Assembly: GCF_900103715.1 (NCBI RefSeq)
Contig: NZ_FNHL01000007.1
Location: forward strand, 47,340-111,339
Length of the DNA: 64,000 bases
Origin: Halogranum gelatinilyticum
GTDB taxonomy: Archaea; Halobacteriota; Halobacteria; Halobacteriales; Haloferacaceae
Reading direction: 5' to 3'
Positions within the stretch are counted from its first letter, which is position 1; each line of letters starts with the position of its first letter. The notes beneath the pieces are model-generated. The model saw only the letters and a program-made list of their open reading frames with translations. It searched no databases and had not been told where the DNA came from. The translations under genes were made by a program, and so were the position numbers. This document shows, one piece after another, positions 8,091 to 14,731 of this stretch.

Positions 8091-8878
8091 TGGGACCGGC
8101 GCACCCACAGTGGGACCGATTACCATTGGGTTTAAATAGGATGTGGTGCTGATGTTTACTCGTGATGGCAGGTAAGACCCAATTGGGACCACGTGTCGAA
8201 GGTGATTTGGCAGACAAATACCGGAACTTCGTCCGGTTCGTCAACGATGGGACGTACAAGGGACGGTTGGGCGACGAGGTGGAGAAGGCACTCAAATACC
8301 AGATGGCCTTGTACTTCGTCCGTCATCCCGAAGAACTCGACCGGGCGGCCAACTCCGACTTCATCGAGGACGACGACTTCGTGAGCGACATGATGAGCCT
8401 CATCGACACGATGGGACCGCATATCGTCGCCGCGGCGGACAACCTGCGCCCGGACGACGACTATCGCTCTGAGCCACCTCGCCGTGAACGGACCTACCAG
8501 CCGTCGGTCGACTCCATCCCCGCCAGCGAGCAGCTCCTCCGGTCGACAACGGCCGACAACGAGGACGACGTGATGCGACGCATCGAGCGTCTCGAGCGGC
8601 TGCTGGAAGAGAACCTCTCGGACGACACGTAGTTCGACGACCGACTCGCCGCACCGACATCGCTTTCTTCGCCGTCGCGGACACTGCCGAGCGTCCGAGC
8701 CGGAGAGCCGACACAGTTTCCGACAGCACCCCGTTCAGTATGGTCCCATAATAGGACCAGAATAGTGCATAACTAGCTCAAACCACATATTGGTCCCAAT
8801 ATGCGAAAGATTCAAGTTTTATAGTCCCAAACAAGCTCTTGTGAGCCAGGAGGTGTGGAGGCTCCAAGTGTGGTCCCA
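8091..8878. repeat. TGGGACC / GGTCCCA repeat set bracketing the gene at 8165
   Basis: Copies of TGGGACC occur at 8091, 8111 and 8184 on one side (another inside the gene at 8412), and the reverse complement GGTCCCA at 8742, 8792 and 8872 on the other side, with near copies at 8752 (aggacc) and 8823 (agtccca). Those outside the gene sit in the two flanking promoter regions. This arrangement is that of operator or centromere-like binding sites. Confidence 0.55.
8165..8632 (+). CDS. Putative ribbon-helix-helix DNA-binding protein
   Basis: 155 residues. The first ~50 residues fit a ribbon-helix-helix fold by inspection: strand TQLGPRV, helix EGDLADKYRNFVRFV, turn DGTYKG, helix RLGDEVEKALKYQMALY. 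The middle is acidic and the end is a short coiled-coil-like helix (MRRIERLERLLEENL) that could mediate oligomerisation. A TATA-like tttaaatagg lies about 30 bases before the ATG. TGGGACC/GGTCCCA copies on both sides suggest it binds them as an autoregulator or as a partition-type protein; this is inference. Confidence 0.6.
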   Translation: MAGKTQLGPRVEGDLADKYRNFVRFVNDGTYKGRLGDEVEKALKYQMALYFVRHPEELDRAANSDFIEDDDFVSDMMSLIDTMGPHIVAAADNLRPDDDYRSEPPRRERTYQPSVDSIPASEQLLRSTTADNEDDVMRRIERLERLLEENLSDDT

Positions 8879-8914
8879 GCGTGTGACCAAACGCGCTAGA
8901 ACGGAGGAGACAAC

Positions 8915-9211
8915 ATGACCGAACAACTCACCGCCCAGTGCCCGTGTGGAGAGACGATACACATCACCGACCCCGACGACGGTCCCGAAGTGGAGGTGGA
9001 CGTCGTCCTGTTCAACCGTAAGTTCAGGTTCGTGCCGAACGTCCACGCGATCCTGTCCGTGTCGGCGTTGGTCGTCATGGCGATGCTCATCTACACCGAG
9101 ATGATTCACCACGGCGAGGCGAACCCGCTGACGCTGGCCGAGGTGGCTCATTTCGCCGGTTGGGTCTACCTCGAACTCCCCGAAGCCATCTTCATCGAGA
9201 CGCTGGAGTGA
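8915..9211 (+). CDS. Small membrane protein with N-terminal CPC motif
   Basis: 98 residues. A short soluble head with CPCGE, an acidic strand region, one clear membrane span (AILSVSALVVMAMLIYTEM) and a weaker second hydrophobic stretch. GAGGAG-like ribosome-binding sequence (ggaggaga) lies about 10 bases before the ATG. The promoter region holds three GGTCCCA copies, so it probably belongs to the same regulatory unit as the gene at 8165. Function unknown. Confidence 0.55.
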   Translation: MTEQLTAQCPCGETIHITDPDDGPEVEVDVVLFNRKFRFVPNVHAILSVSALVVMAMLIYTEMIHHGEANPLTLAEVAHFAGWVYLELPEAIFIETLE

Positions 9212-9284
9212 CGCGGGCGGCGCGAGACCGCGTCCACCCAGCCGTTCTAACGGTTTTATGGCCTCGACTGCCGACAGGACTGAC

Positions 9285-10403
9285 ATGAACCGCACCCGTG
9301 CGTTCTTCCTCTTCGTTTTGGTCGCCGTCGCGGGACTCTCTCTTCTCGTCGCGCTTCCGTACTCGCAGTATATCCTGTTCGGCGTCCTCCTCGCCTACGT
9401 CCTCCGACCGTTACACCGGCGGCTCACTCCCCGGTTCGGCCCTCGAATCGCCGCGGGCACGCTCATCCTCGCGACGGTCTTCACCGTCTTACTCCCGGTC
9501 TTCGTCCTCCTCAGCGTCGTTCTCGGACAGGCACTCTCGTTGCTCGCGGCGGTCAGAAACGGCGAACTGGACTACGATCTCGTCGAGGACGCCATCCGAG
9601 AGTACATCGGCGTCAGCGTCGACGTGCGGGACGTGGTCCGCTCGCTGACGCTCGACGTCCGCGCGGTGCTGTTCGACAACGCCCTCGACGTCTTCGGCGG
9701 GCTCTCGAACGCCACCGTCGGTCTCGCGGTGCTGCTCTTCGTCCTCTACTATCTGCTGAAGGACGGCCACCGGCTGCTCGCGTGGCTCCGCACGTCCATG
9801 CCGCTCCCTCGCGACGTCCAAGACGAGTTGCTCGAGACGCTGGATCGTCTGATGTGGGCCGTGCTCGTCGGCAACGTCCTCGTCGCGGTCGTCCAGGGGG
9901 TGCTGACGGGCATCGGCTTCGCCATCGTCGGTCTCCCGAGCGTCCTCTTCTGGACGGTGATGACGACGGCACTCTCCTTGCTCCCGCTCATCGGGGCCTC
10001 GATCGTCTGGTTCCCCGCTGGCGTCTATCTGCTCGTCACGGGTGACATCGTCGCCGGTGGCTTCATCCTCGTCTACGGCTCCCTCATCGTCAGCCTCTCG
10101 GACAACTATCTCCGGCCGCTCATCGGCGGCCACGAGGCGCGGCTCAATCCGGGGCTGTTCATCGTCGGTATCTTCGGCGGTATCGGCGCGTTCGGGGTCG
10201 TCGGTCTCTTCTACGGCCCCATCGTCCTCGGGGCGTTGAAGGGACTCGTCGACATCTACAGCGACGTGGGCGACCGCCTCGTGCCTGCGGACGCGTCCGG
10301 TGTGACCGCCCCGGCCGGCGCGACCGATGCGACCGACGTGGCCGATGCAACCGATGCAACCGACACGACCGACACGACTGACGGCCCGACGGATTCCGAG
10401 TGA
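9285..10403 (+). CDS. AI-2E family (PerM-type) transporter
   Basis: 372 residues with about eight membrane spans and the family's large soluble segment between spans 2-3 and the later cluster (residues about 70-130). The loop PRDVQDELLETLDRLMWAV and the end SDNYLRPLIGGHEARLNPGL followed by GIFGGIGAFGVVGLFYGPI are the AI-2E/UPF0118 signature. These proteins move small molecules or ions; the archaeal substrate is unknown. An ATG at 9258 is in frame, but a TTTTAT box at 9252 sits 28 bases before 9285, favouring a leaderless start there. The C-terminus is a low-complexity ATD/TTD tail made from a 9-base tandem DNA repeat. Confidence 0.85.
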   Translation: MNRTRAFFLFVLVAVAGLSLLVALPYSQYILFGVLLAYVLRPLHRRLTPRFGPRIAAGTLILATVFTVLLPVFVLLSVVLGQALSLLAAVRNGELDYDLVEDAIREYIGVSVDVRDVVRSLTLDVRAVLFDNALDVFGGLSNATVGLAVLLFVLYYLLKDGHRLLAWLRTSMPLPRDVQDELLETLDRLMWAVLVGNVLVAVVQGVLTGIGFAIVGLPSVLFWTVMTTALSLLPLIGASIVWFPAGVYLLVTGDIVAGGFILVYGSLIVSLSDNYLRPLIGGHEARLNPGLFIVGIFGGIGAFGVVGLFYGPIVLGALKGLVDIYSDVGDRLVPADASGVTAPAGATDATDVADATDATDTTDTTDGPTDSE

Positions 10404-10454
10404 CCACCGGCCGTCGCCGGTGGGATGAAGTCGTGGTCGGCCGTGGGAGGTGGT

Positions 10455-10832
10455 ATGAGTACGACGAACGGGCCGACCGCGACGAGTGAGACGACCACGA
10501 GCAGGGGGCCGAGCGACGTGGCCGACGTCGGCGACATCGGCGGTATCGATGACGTCGGCGACGCCGGTCAGGCGGGGGGCTCCGGTGGGTCGACGGCCGA
10601 GTCCGGCGGTCCGGCGGCGAAGATCGTTCGGGCGGTGCGGCTCCTCCGAATCGGGGCCTGGACCGCCCTCGCGCTCTTCGTCGTCGCACTGCTCGCCGTG
10701 ACCGTCGTCGGCCCGTTCCTCCTTGGAAATCCGGCCGTCACGGGCGGCCGACCGCGCCTGTTCGGCGGTCTCCTGCTCTCGCTCGTCGCCGGGACGGCGG
10801 TGTTCGTCGTCGCCACCCTCGCTCTGGACTGA
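10455..10832 (+). CDS. Membrane protein with acidic low-complexity N-terminus
   Basis: 125 residues. About 55 disordered residues rich in D, G, T and S (SDVADVGDIGGIDDVGDAGQ) precede two membrane spans (ALALFVVALLAVTVVGPFLL and LFGGLLLSLVAGTAVFVVATL). An ATG at 10425 is an in-frame alternative. It follows the AI-2E gene by 51 bases in the same direction. Function unknown. Confidence 0.6.
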   Translation: MSTTNGPTATSETTTSRGPSDVADVGDIGGIDDVGDAGQAGGSGGSTAESGGPAAKIVRAVRLLRIGAWTALALFVVALLAVTVVGPFLLGNPAVTGGRPRLFGGLLLSLVAGTAVFVVATLALD

Positions 10833-10899
10833 CTCACTCCGAAGTGTAAGGCAAAAAGAAACTCTGTTTAACACGGACGGCGGTGTAGGACGAGCAACT

Positions 10900-11622
10900 G
10901 TGACTACGATTACTGTCGACGGGCTCTCGAAGTCCTACGGGTCGACGGCCGTCCTCGCCGGACTGTCGTTCACCGTGGAGTCGGGAACGGTGTTCGGGCT
11001 GCTCGGCAAGAACGGGGCGGGGAAGACGACGACCATCAACGTCCTGACCGGGACCGTCTCGGCCGACGAGGGCACCGTCTCGGTGCTCGGTCTCGACCCC
11101 GGCGACCACCCCCAAGCGGTTCGCGAGCGTATCGGCGTCCTCCCCGAGAAGGAGTCGCCGCCGAGCTTTCTCACGCCGCGGGAGTATTTCTCGTTCGTCG
11201 GCGGCGTCCGCGAGATGGACACCGACGTCGTCGAGGAGCGAGTCGGCGAGTGGACCGAGCGGCTGGACTTCGCCGAGAAGCTCGATACGCTCTGTACGGA
11301 CCTCTCGCGGGGCCAACAGCAGAAGGTAATGCTGACGCAAGCGTTCCTCCACGAGCCGGAACTCGTCTTCATCGACGAGCCGCTGGCGAACCTCGACCCG
11401 GTCATCCAAGAGCGCGTCAAGGCTGCCATCCGGGAGTTTCAGGCCCGCGGGACGACGGTCGTCCTCTCGACGCACCACGTCGAAGTAGCCCAAGAGCTGT
11501 GTACGCAGGTCGGTATCCTCGTCGACGGCGCGTTCGCCGTCGAATGCGACCCGCGGGCTCTCGACGGTGAGACGCTGCGGGACGTGTTCCTCCGTGCCGT
11601 CGGTGCCACTCCCACGTCATGA
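10900..11622 (+). CDS. ABC transporter ATP-binding protein
   Basis: 240 residues, a complete ABC ATPase: Walker A GKNGAGKTT (about residues 36-44), signature LSRGQQQK, Walker B LVFIDEPLANLDP and the switch His in LSTHH. It starts at a GTG about 33 bases after a gtttaac promoter-like block. It overlaps the following membrane gene by four bases (ATGA), so the two encode one exporter-type complex of the CcmA/DRA class. Substrate unknown. Confidence 0.9.
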   Translation: MTTITVDGLSKSYGSTAVLAGLSFTVESGTVFGLLGKNGAGKTTTINVLTGTVSADEGTVSVLGLDPGDHPQAVRERIGVLPEKESPPSFLTPREYFSFVGGVREMDTDVVEERVGEWTERLDFAEKLDTLCTDLSRGQQQKVMLTQAFLHEPELVFIDEPLANLDPVIQERVKAAIREFQARGTTVVLSTHHVEVAQELCTQVGILVDGAFAVECDPRALDGETLRDVFLRAVGATPTS

Positions 11623-13040
11623 CCCGGTTCCTGACGCTCCTGCGGCTCATGACGGTCGAGGAGTGGCGGCTCCACAGCGAACTGTTCGGTGGCCGCCGGT
11701 TCGCCGGGTTCCCGCTCGTGCTCCTCGTCCTCACCGCCGTCGCGAGCTACGCGCTGACCGTCATCGGCGTCCCGGCAACGACGCTCACCGCCGGTGTCGT
11801 CGGTCTCGCGTTCGCCTTCGGTCTCCAGACGGGGAGTATCGGTTTCGTCAGCCGCGACTCGCTGTCGGACCTGCTGGGTGACGTGACGCTCCTGCTCTAC
11901 GCGACGCGCACGCTGCCCGTCTCGGCCCGCGAGGTCGTCGCGGCGTTCCTGGTGAAAGACGTCGGCTACTACGCGCTCCTGTTTCTCCTGCCGGTCTCCG
12001 TCGGCGCGCTCGTCGGCCCGGCGGCGGCGAGTGACGCGACGTTCGGGCTCGTCCTCACGCTCTGGCCCGCGTCGACGCTCGCGTTCGCCGCCGGATTGGC
12101 GCTCACGCTCGCCGCAAGTTCGCTCTGGGTCGACGGCTCCCGGCTCGTCCGTGTGCTCGGTCTCGTCGTCGGTGGCGGCGCGCTCGCTGCGGTCGTCCTC
12201 GCCCGGTCGAGCGGGGTGGGGTTCGACATCGGCACGCTGGCCCCGCCGTACTCGCCGCTCGTCGTCGCCGGAGTTACACTCGCGACGGTGGTGCTCTTTC
12301 TCGTCGGCGTCTGGCGTTTCGACTTCGCAGATTCCGGGGAGACGGCGGCCCGTCACACTGGCTACCGGTGGCTGCAGCACCGCCTCGGCGGGGGACCGCT
12401 GGCGTCGCTCGTCGCCAAGACGGTCTTCGAGGTCCACCGCAGCAGCGGCGGCGTGTGGAAGCTCGCGCTCTCAAGCGGCGTCCTGCTCGGCGCGGCGGTC
12501 GTCGTCGTCCGCTTCGTCGGCACCTACGTCTCGCTCCCGCTCGTCCCGGCGGTACTCTTCGGCGCGGTCCTCGGTGCGACGGCGTTCCCGACCTACAGCT
12601 GGCTCACGCAGGTCGACTCGCCCGCGGACTACCGGCTCTACCCTGTCTCCGAGCGCTCGCTCTACCTTGCCAAGGCGGGCGCGTTCGCCCTCCTGGAGAC
12701 GCCGGTCGTCCTCGTCTACTATCTCGGACTGGCACTCTTCACCGACGCGGGCGTCGCGGACCTCGCGCTCGGCGGCGGGGTCCTCGTCGGCTCCGTCCTC
12801 TTCCTCTTCGGACTCACGGTCCTCGTGACCGGCTTCCAGCCCGACGAGTTCCTGTTCGATACGGTGCGGTTCTCGGCGTACTCGCTCGTGATGCTGCTCG
12901 GACTCCTACCGCTCGTCGTCGCCGGGTTCGTCCTGCCGGCACTCCCGGACGTCTTCGCGCTGGCGACGCTGGGTTACGCGCTGGCCGTCGGCGTCGTCGG
13001 CGTGCTCGCGCTGGAGCGTGCCGCGTCGCGGGCCGTGTGA
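11619..13040 (+). CDS. ABC transporter permease
   Basis: 473 residues with roughly a dozen hydrophobic segments in two blocks separated by a soluble region (about residues 225-265, YRWLQHRLGGGPLASLVAK). Translationally coupled to the ATPase gene before it. It looks like the 12-span ABC-2-type permeases that pair with a single ATPase; direction of transport cannot be read from sequence. Many spans end in charged short loops, as expected for a halophile membrane protein. Confidence 0.8.
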   Translation: MTRFLTLLRLMTVEEWRLHSELFGGRRFAGFPLVLLVLTAVASYALTVIGVPATTLTAGVVGLAFAFGLQTGSIGFVSRDSLSDLLGDVTLLLYATRTLPVSAREVVAAFLVKDVGYYALLFLLPVSVGALVGPAAASDATFGLVLTLWPASTLAFAAGLALTLAASSLWVDGSRLVRVLGLVVGGGALAAVVLARSSGVGFDIGTLAPPYSPLVVAGVTLATVVLFLVGVWRFDFADSGETAARHTGYRWLQHRLGGGPLASLVAKTVFEVHRSSGGVWKLALSSGVLLGAAVVVVRFVGTYVSLPLVPAVLFGAVLGATAFPTYSWLTQVDSPADYRLYPVSERSLYLAKAGAFALLETPVVLVYYLGLALFTDAGVADLALGGGVLVGSVLFLFGLTVLVTGFQPDEFLFDTVRFSAYSLVMLLGLLPLVVAGFVLPALPDVFALATLGYALAVGVVGVLALERAASRAV

Positions 13041-13048
13041 CCACGCCG

Positions 13049-13267
13049 TCAGTTCAACGCCGTGACCTCGTCGGTGAGGTCCGTCGGCTCGTCGACGGGG
13101 CCGTTGACGAACAGAGCGTGGCTCATGATGGCGATGGCGACGAGGCCGGCCACGGGGACGGTGACGGCCGACGACAACGCGGTGAACTGCCCGAGGGCGA
13201 CGCCACTCTCGAGACTGCCGGCGATACCCAGCAAGACGAGGTCGTAGTACTGCCAGGTGTAGCTCAT
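13049..13267 (-). CDS. Small two-span membrane protein
   Basis: 72 residues with two hydrophobic segments (YYDLVLLGIAGSLESGVALG and VPVAGLVAIAIMSHALFV) and an acidic C-terminal tail ending near EPTDLTDEVTALN. Convergent with the permease gene, eight bases apart. The start codon is followed upstream by a long A+T-containing gap with a possible promoter near 13300. Function unknown. Confidence 0.6.
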   Translation of the reverse strand: MSYTWQYYDLVLLGIAGSLESGVALGQFTALSSAVTVPVAGLVAIAIMSHALFVNGPVDEPTDLTDEVTALN

Positions 13268-13438
13268 GGGTGTGTGTTGTGACTGGTGTCGGGAAAGTGT
13301 GAGGGCGAGTCGCCTCAGGTGTACTCCTGTGCGACGTCCGTCGAACCCGTGTGGTCACGTACGAGAGCGGCACATCATATTAAAAACACCGCCAGATAAT
13401 TAATCCCAATAGGCATAGAATTATTCGGAGAAGTAACG

Positions 13439-13792
13439 ATGGATCTTCGGACGCTTCGAGCCGCTCTGTTGTCGGTTCTCGCGGTCGTCGCAGCGGGCGG
13501 GTCTGTCGTAGTCGGTGTGACGCCGAACGGCTGGAACCCGCTCGGTGGAGTCGTGCTCGGCTTCGTGCTCGTGTATCTGCTGCTCCGTCGGGTCGTAGGA
13601 GCGTATCTGACGGAGGTGCAGCGGTGGGGACTGTTTGCACTGTTCGGCGTGGTCTCGTTTCTCTCCGTGGCGACCTACACGGCGGTGTACGGCGGGAGTC
13701 CGGATGCCGAACTCGTCGTCAGCGTGCTCGTGTGTCTCCTCGTGTCCGCACTGTTCGGCTACCGAGCGCGAGCACGTGTACGCTCGGGGTGA
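13439..13792 (+). CDS. Four-span membrane protein of unknown function
   Basis: 117 residues with four hydrophobic segments (residues about 7-28, 33-50, 63-85, 90-108) and a short basic tail. A taattaatcccaat A+T-rich block 30-40 bases before the ATG is a likely promoter. No motif recognised. Confidence 0.6.
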   Translation: MDLRTLRAALLSVLAVVAAGGSVVVGVTPNGWNPLGGVVLGFVLVYLLLRRVVGAYLTEVQRWGLFALFGVVSFLSVATYTAVYGGSPDAELVVSVLVCLLVSALFGYRARARVRSG

Positions 13793-13871
13793 CGACTGCG
13801 TCTGACAATTAGGAATCCAACTGTCGCAGCGTGATGGGGTGCTGCACTGAGAGTGAGTTCAGCGAAAACAC

Positions 13872-13894
13872 AGCGGGAAGTAGATTTGAACTAC
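13872..13894 (-). repeat. Second copy of the 3' end of the initiator tRNA gene
   Basis: These 23 bases are identical to 14016-14038, the last 23 bases of the tRNA gene, in the same orientation, 144 bases further downstream of the tRNA. Such 3'-end copies are the usual footprint of an integrase att site. Confidence 0.7.
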
Positions 13895-13947
13895 GCGAAC
13901 GTCGCTCCCTTCGGTCGCTCGTTCTCTCGTTCAAACTACGACGTGAC

Positions 13948-14016
13948 TATTTTCAGGAACTCTGGGGTCGCGACGCGATGAAACGCGTCGCTTGCGGTGT
14001 GAGTTCCTGAAAAATA
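13948..14016. terminator. Nested inverted repeat downstream of the tRNA
   Basis: An outer inverted repeat (TATTTTCAGGAACTC at 13948-13962 and GAGTTCCTGAAAAATA at 14001-14016, one unpaired A) encloses a perfect inner hairpin GCGACGCG-atgaaa-CGCGTCGC (13970-13991). It begins at the last base of the tRNA and could act as a terminator or a processing signal on the minus strand. Confidence 0.5.
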
Positions 14017-14089
14017 GCGGGAAGTAGATTTGAACTACCGATCTCCGGGTTATGAGCCCGGCGGAATCTCCTGGCTATCCCATCCCGCT
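14016..14089 (-). tRNA. tRNA-Met (CAU), probably the initiator
   Basis: The minus strand folds into a complete cloverleaf: acceptor AGCGGGA/TCCCGCT, an anticodon arm CCGGG-CTCATAA-CCCGG with anticodon CAT, and T-arm GGTAG-TTCAAAT-CTACT. The A1:U72 pair and the three G:C pairs at the base of the anticodon stem are the initiator-tRNA hallmarks in archaea. CCA is not encoded. No intron. Confidence 0.9.
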
Positions 14090-14157
14090 ATCATCACGTA
14101 TCCCTCGGTTACGTATAAGGTTTGGTAAGTCGGTCTGTCCTGTCTCCCGGTACCACG

Positions 14158-14583
14158 TCACTCGACAGCGACGCCGTTACCGCTGGCGTCCCAGACGCGT
14201 CGCTGGAGGTCTTCGAGACCTTCGCGCTCCGAGAGTCGGTGGTCGTCGACGACGACCTGTACGGGCCGCGTGCGGTCCGTGAAATGGTTGTGGAGCACCG
14301 TCGCGACGATGTCGCGGGCGATAGTCGACGGAATCTCGATGGTCACCCGGAGCACGTCGACCGGGGCCGAGCCGTTCGTCTGTGCCGCCGCACGCTCGAC
14401 AGCGACGTCGAGGTCGGAGTCCGTCGCCCGCCGTGGCTGCTCGGGCGACTCGTGGGAGGGGCCGCGCGGCACCTCCGTCCACTGCTCGGTCGTCACCTCC
14501 GAGACCATCTCGTCGAGCTGCTGGAACGCCGTTGCTACTGCGGATCGGTCGCCGACGAGTGTCACGGTGACCGGTCGAGCCAT
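14158..14583 (-). CDS. Conserved-looking soluble protein of unknown function
   Basis: 141 residues. A strand-turn start (VTVTLVGDRSAVATAFQQL), a polar middle and a C-terminal half with VDVLRVTIEIPSTIARDIVATVLHN. The pattern could be a two-strand/helix alpha-beta fold; no catalytic motif or cysteines. The ATG at 14583 is used because the GTG further upstream adds residues with no protein-like pattern. Function unknown. Confidence 0.6.
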   Translation of the reverse strand: MARPVTVTLVGDRSAVATAFQQLDEMVSEVTTEQWTEVPRGPSHESPEQPRRATDSDLDVAVERAAAQTNGSAPVDVLRVTIEIPSTIARDIVATVLHNHFTDRTRPVQVVVDDHRLSEREGLEDLQRRVWDASGNGVAVE

Positions 14584-14731
14584 GGTATGTGATAACGCCC
14601 AACACACATGAAGCTTCCCGCCGTGCGGTGTGTCGGCATCGACCGAGTATCAGTCAGACAGCCGTCACACCGGCCTGAAGCTTGATTACGCACCAGTAGA
14701 AGAATCAAACAATCAGTGACGTGAGAGAGTC

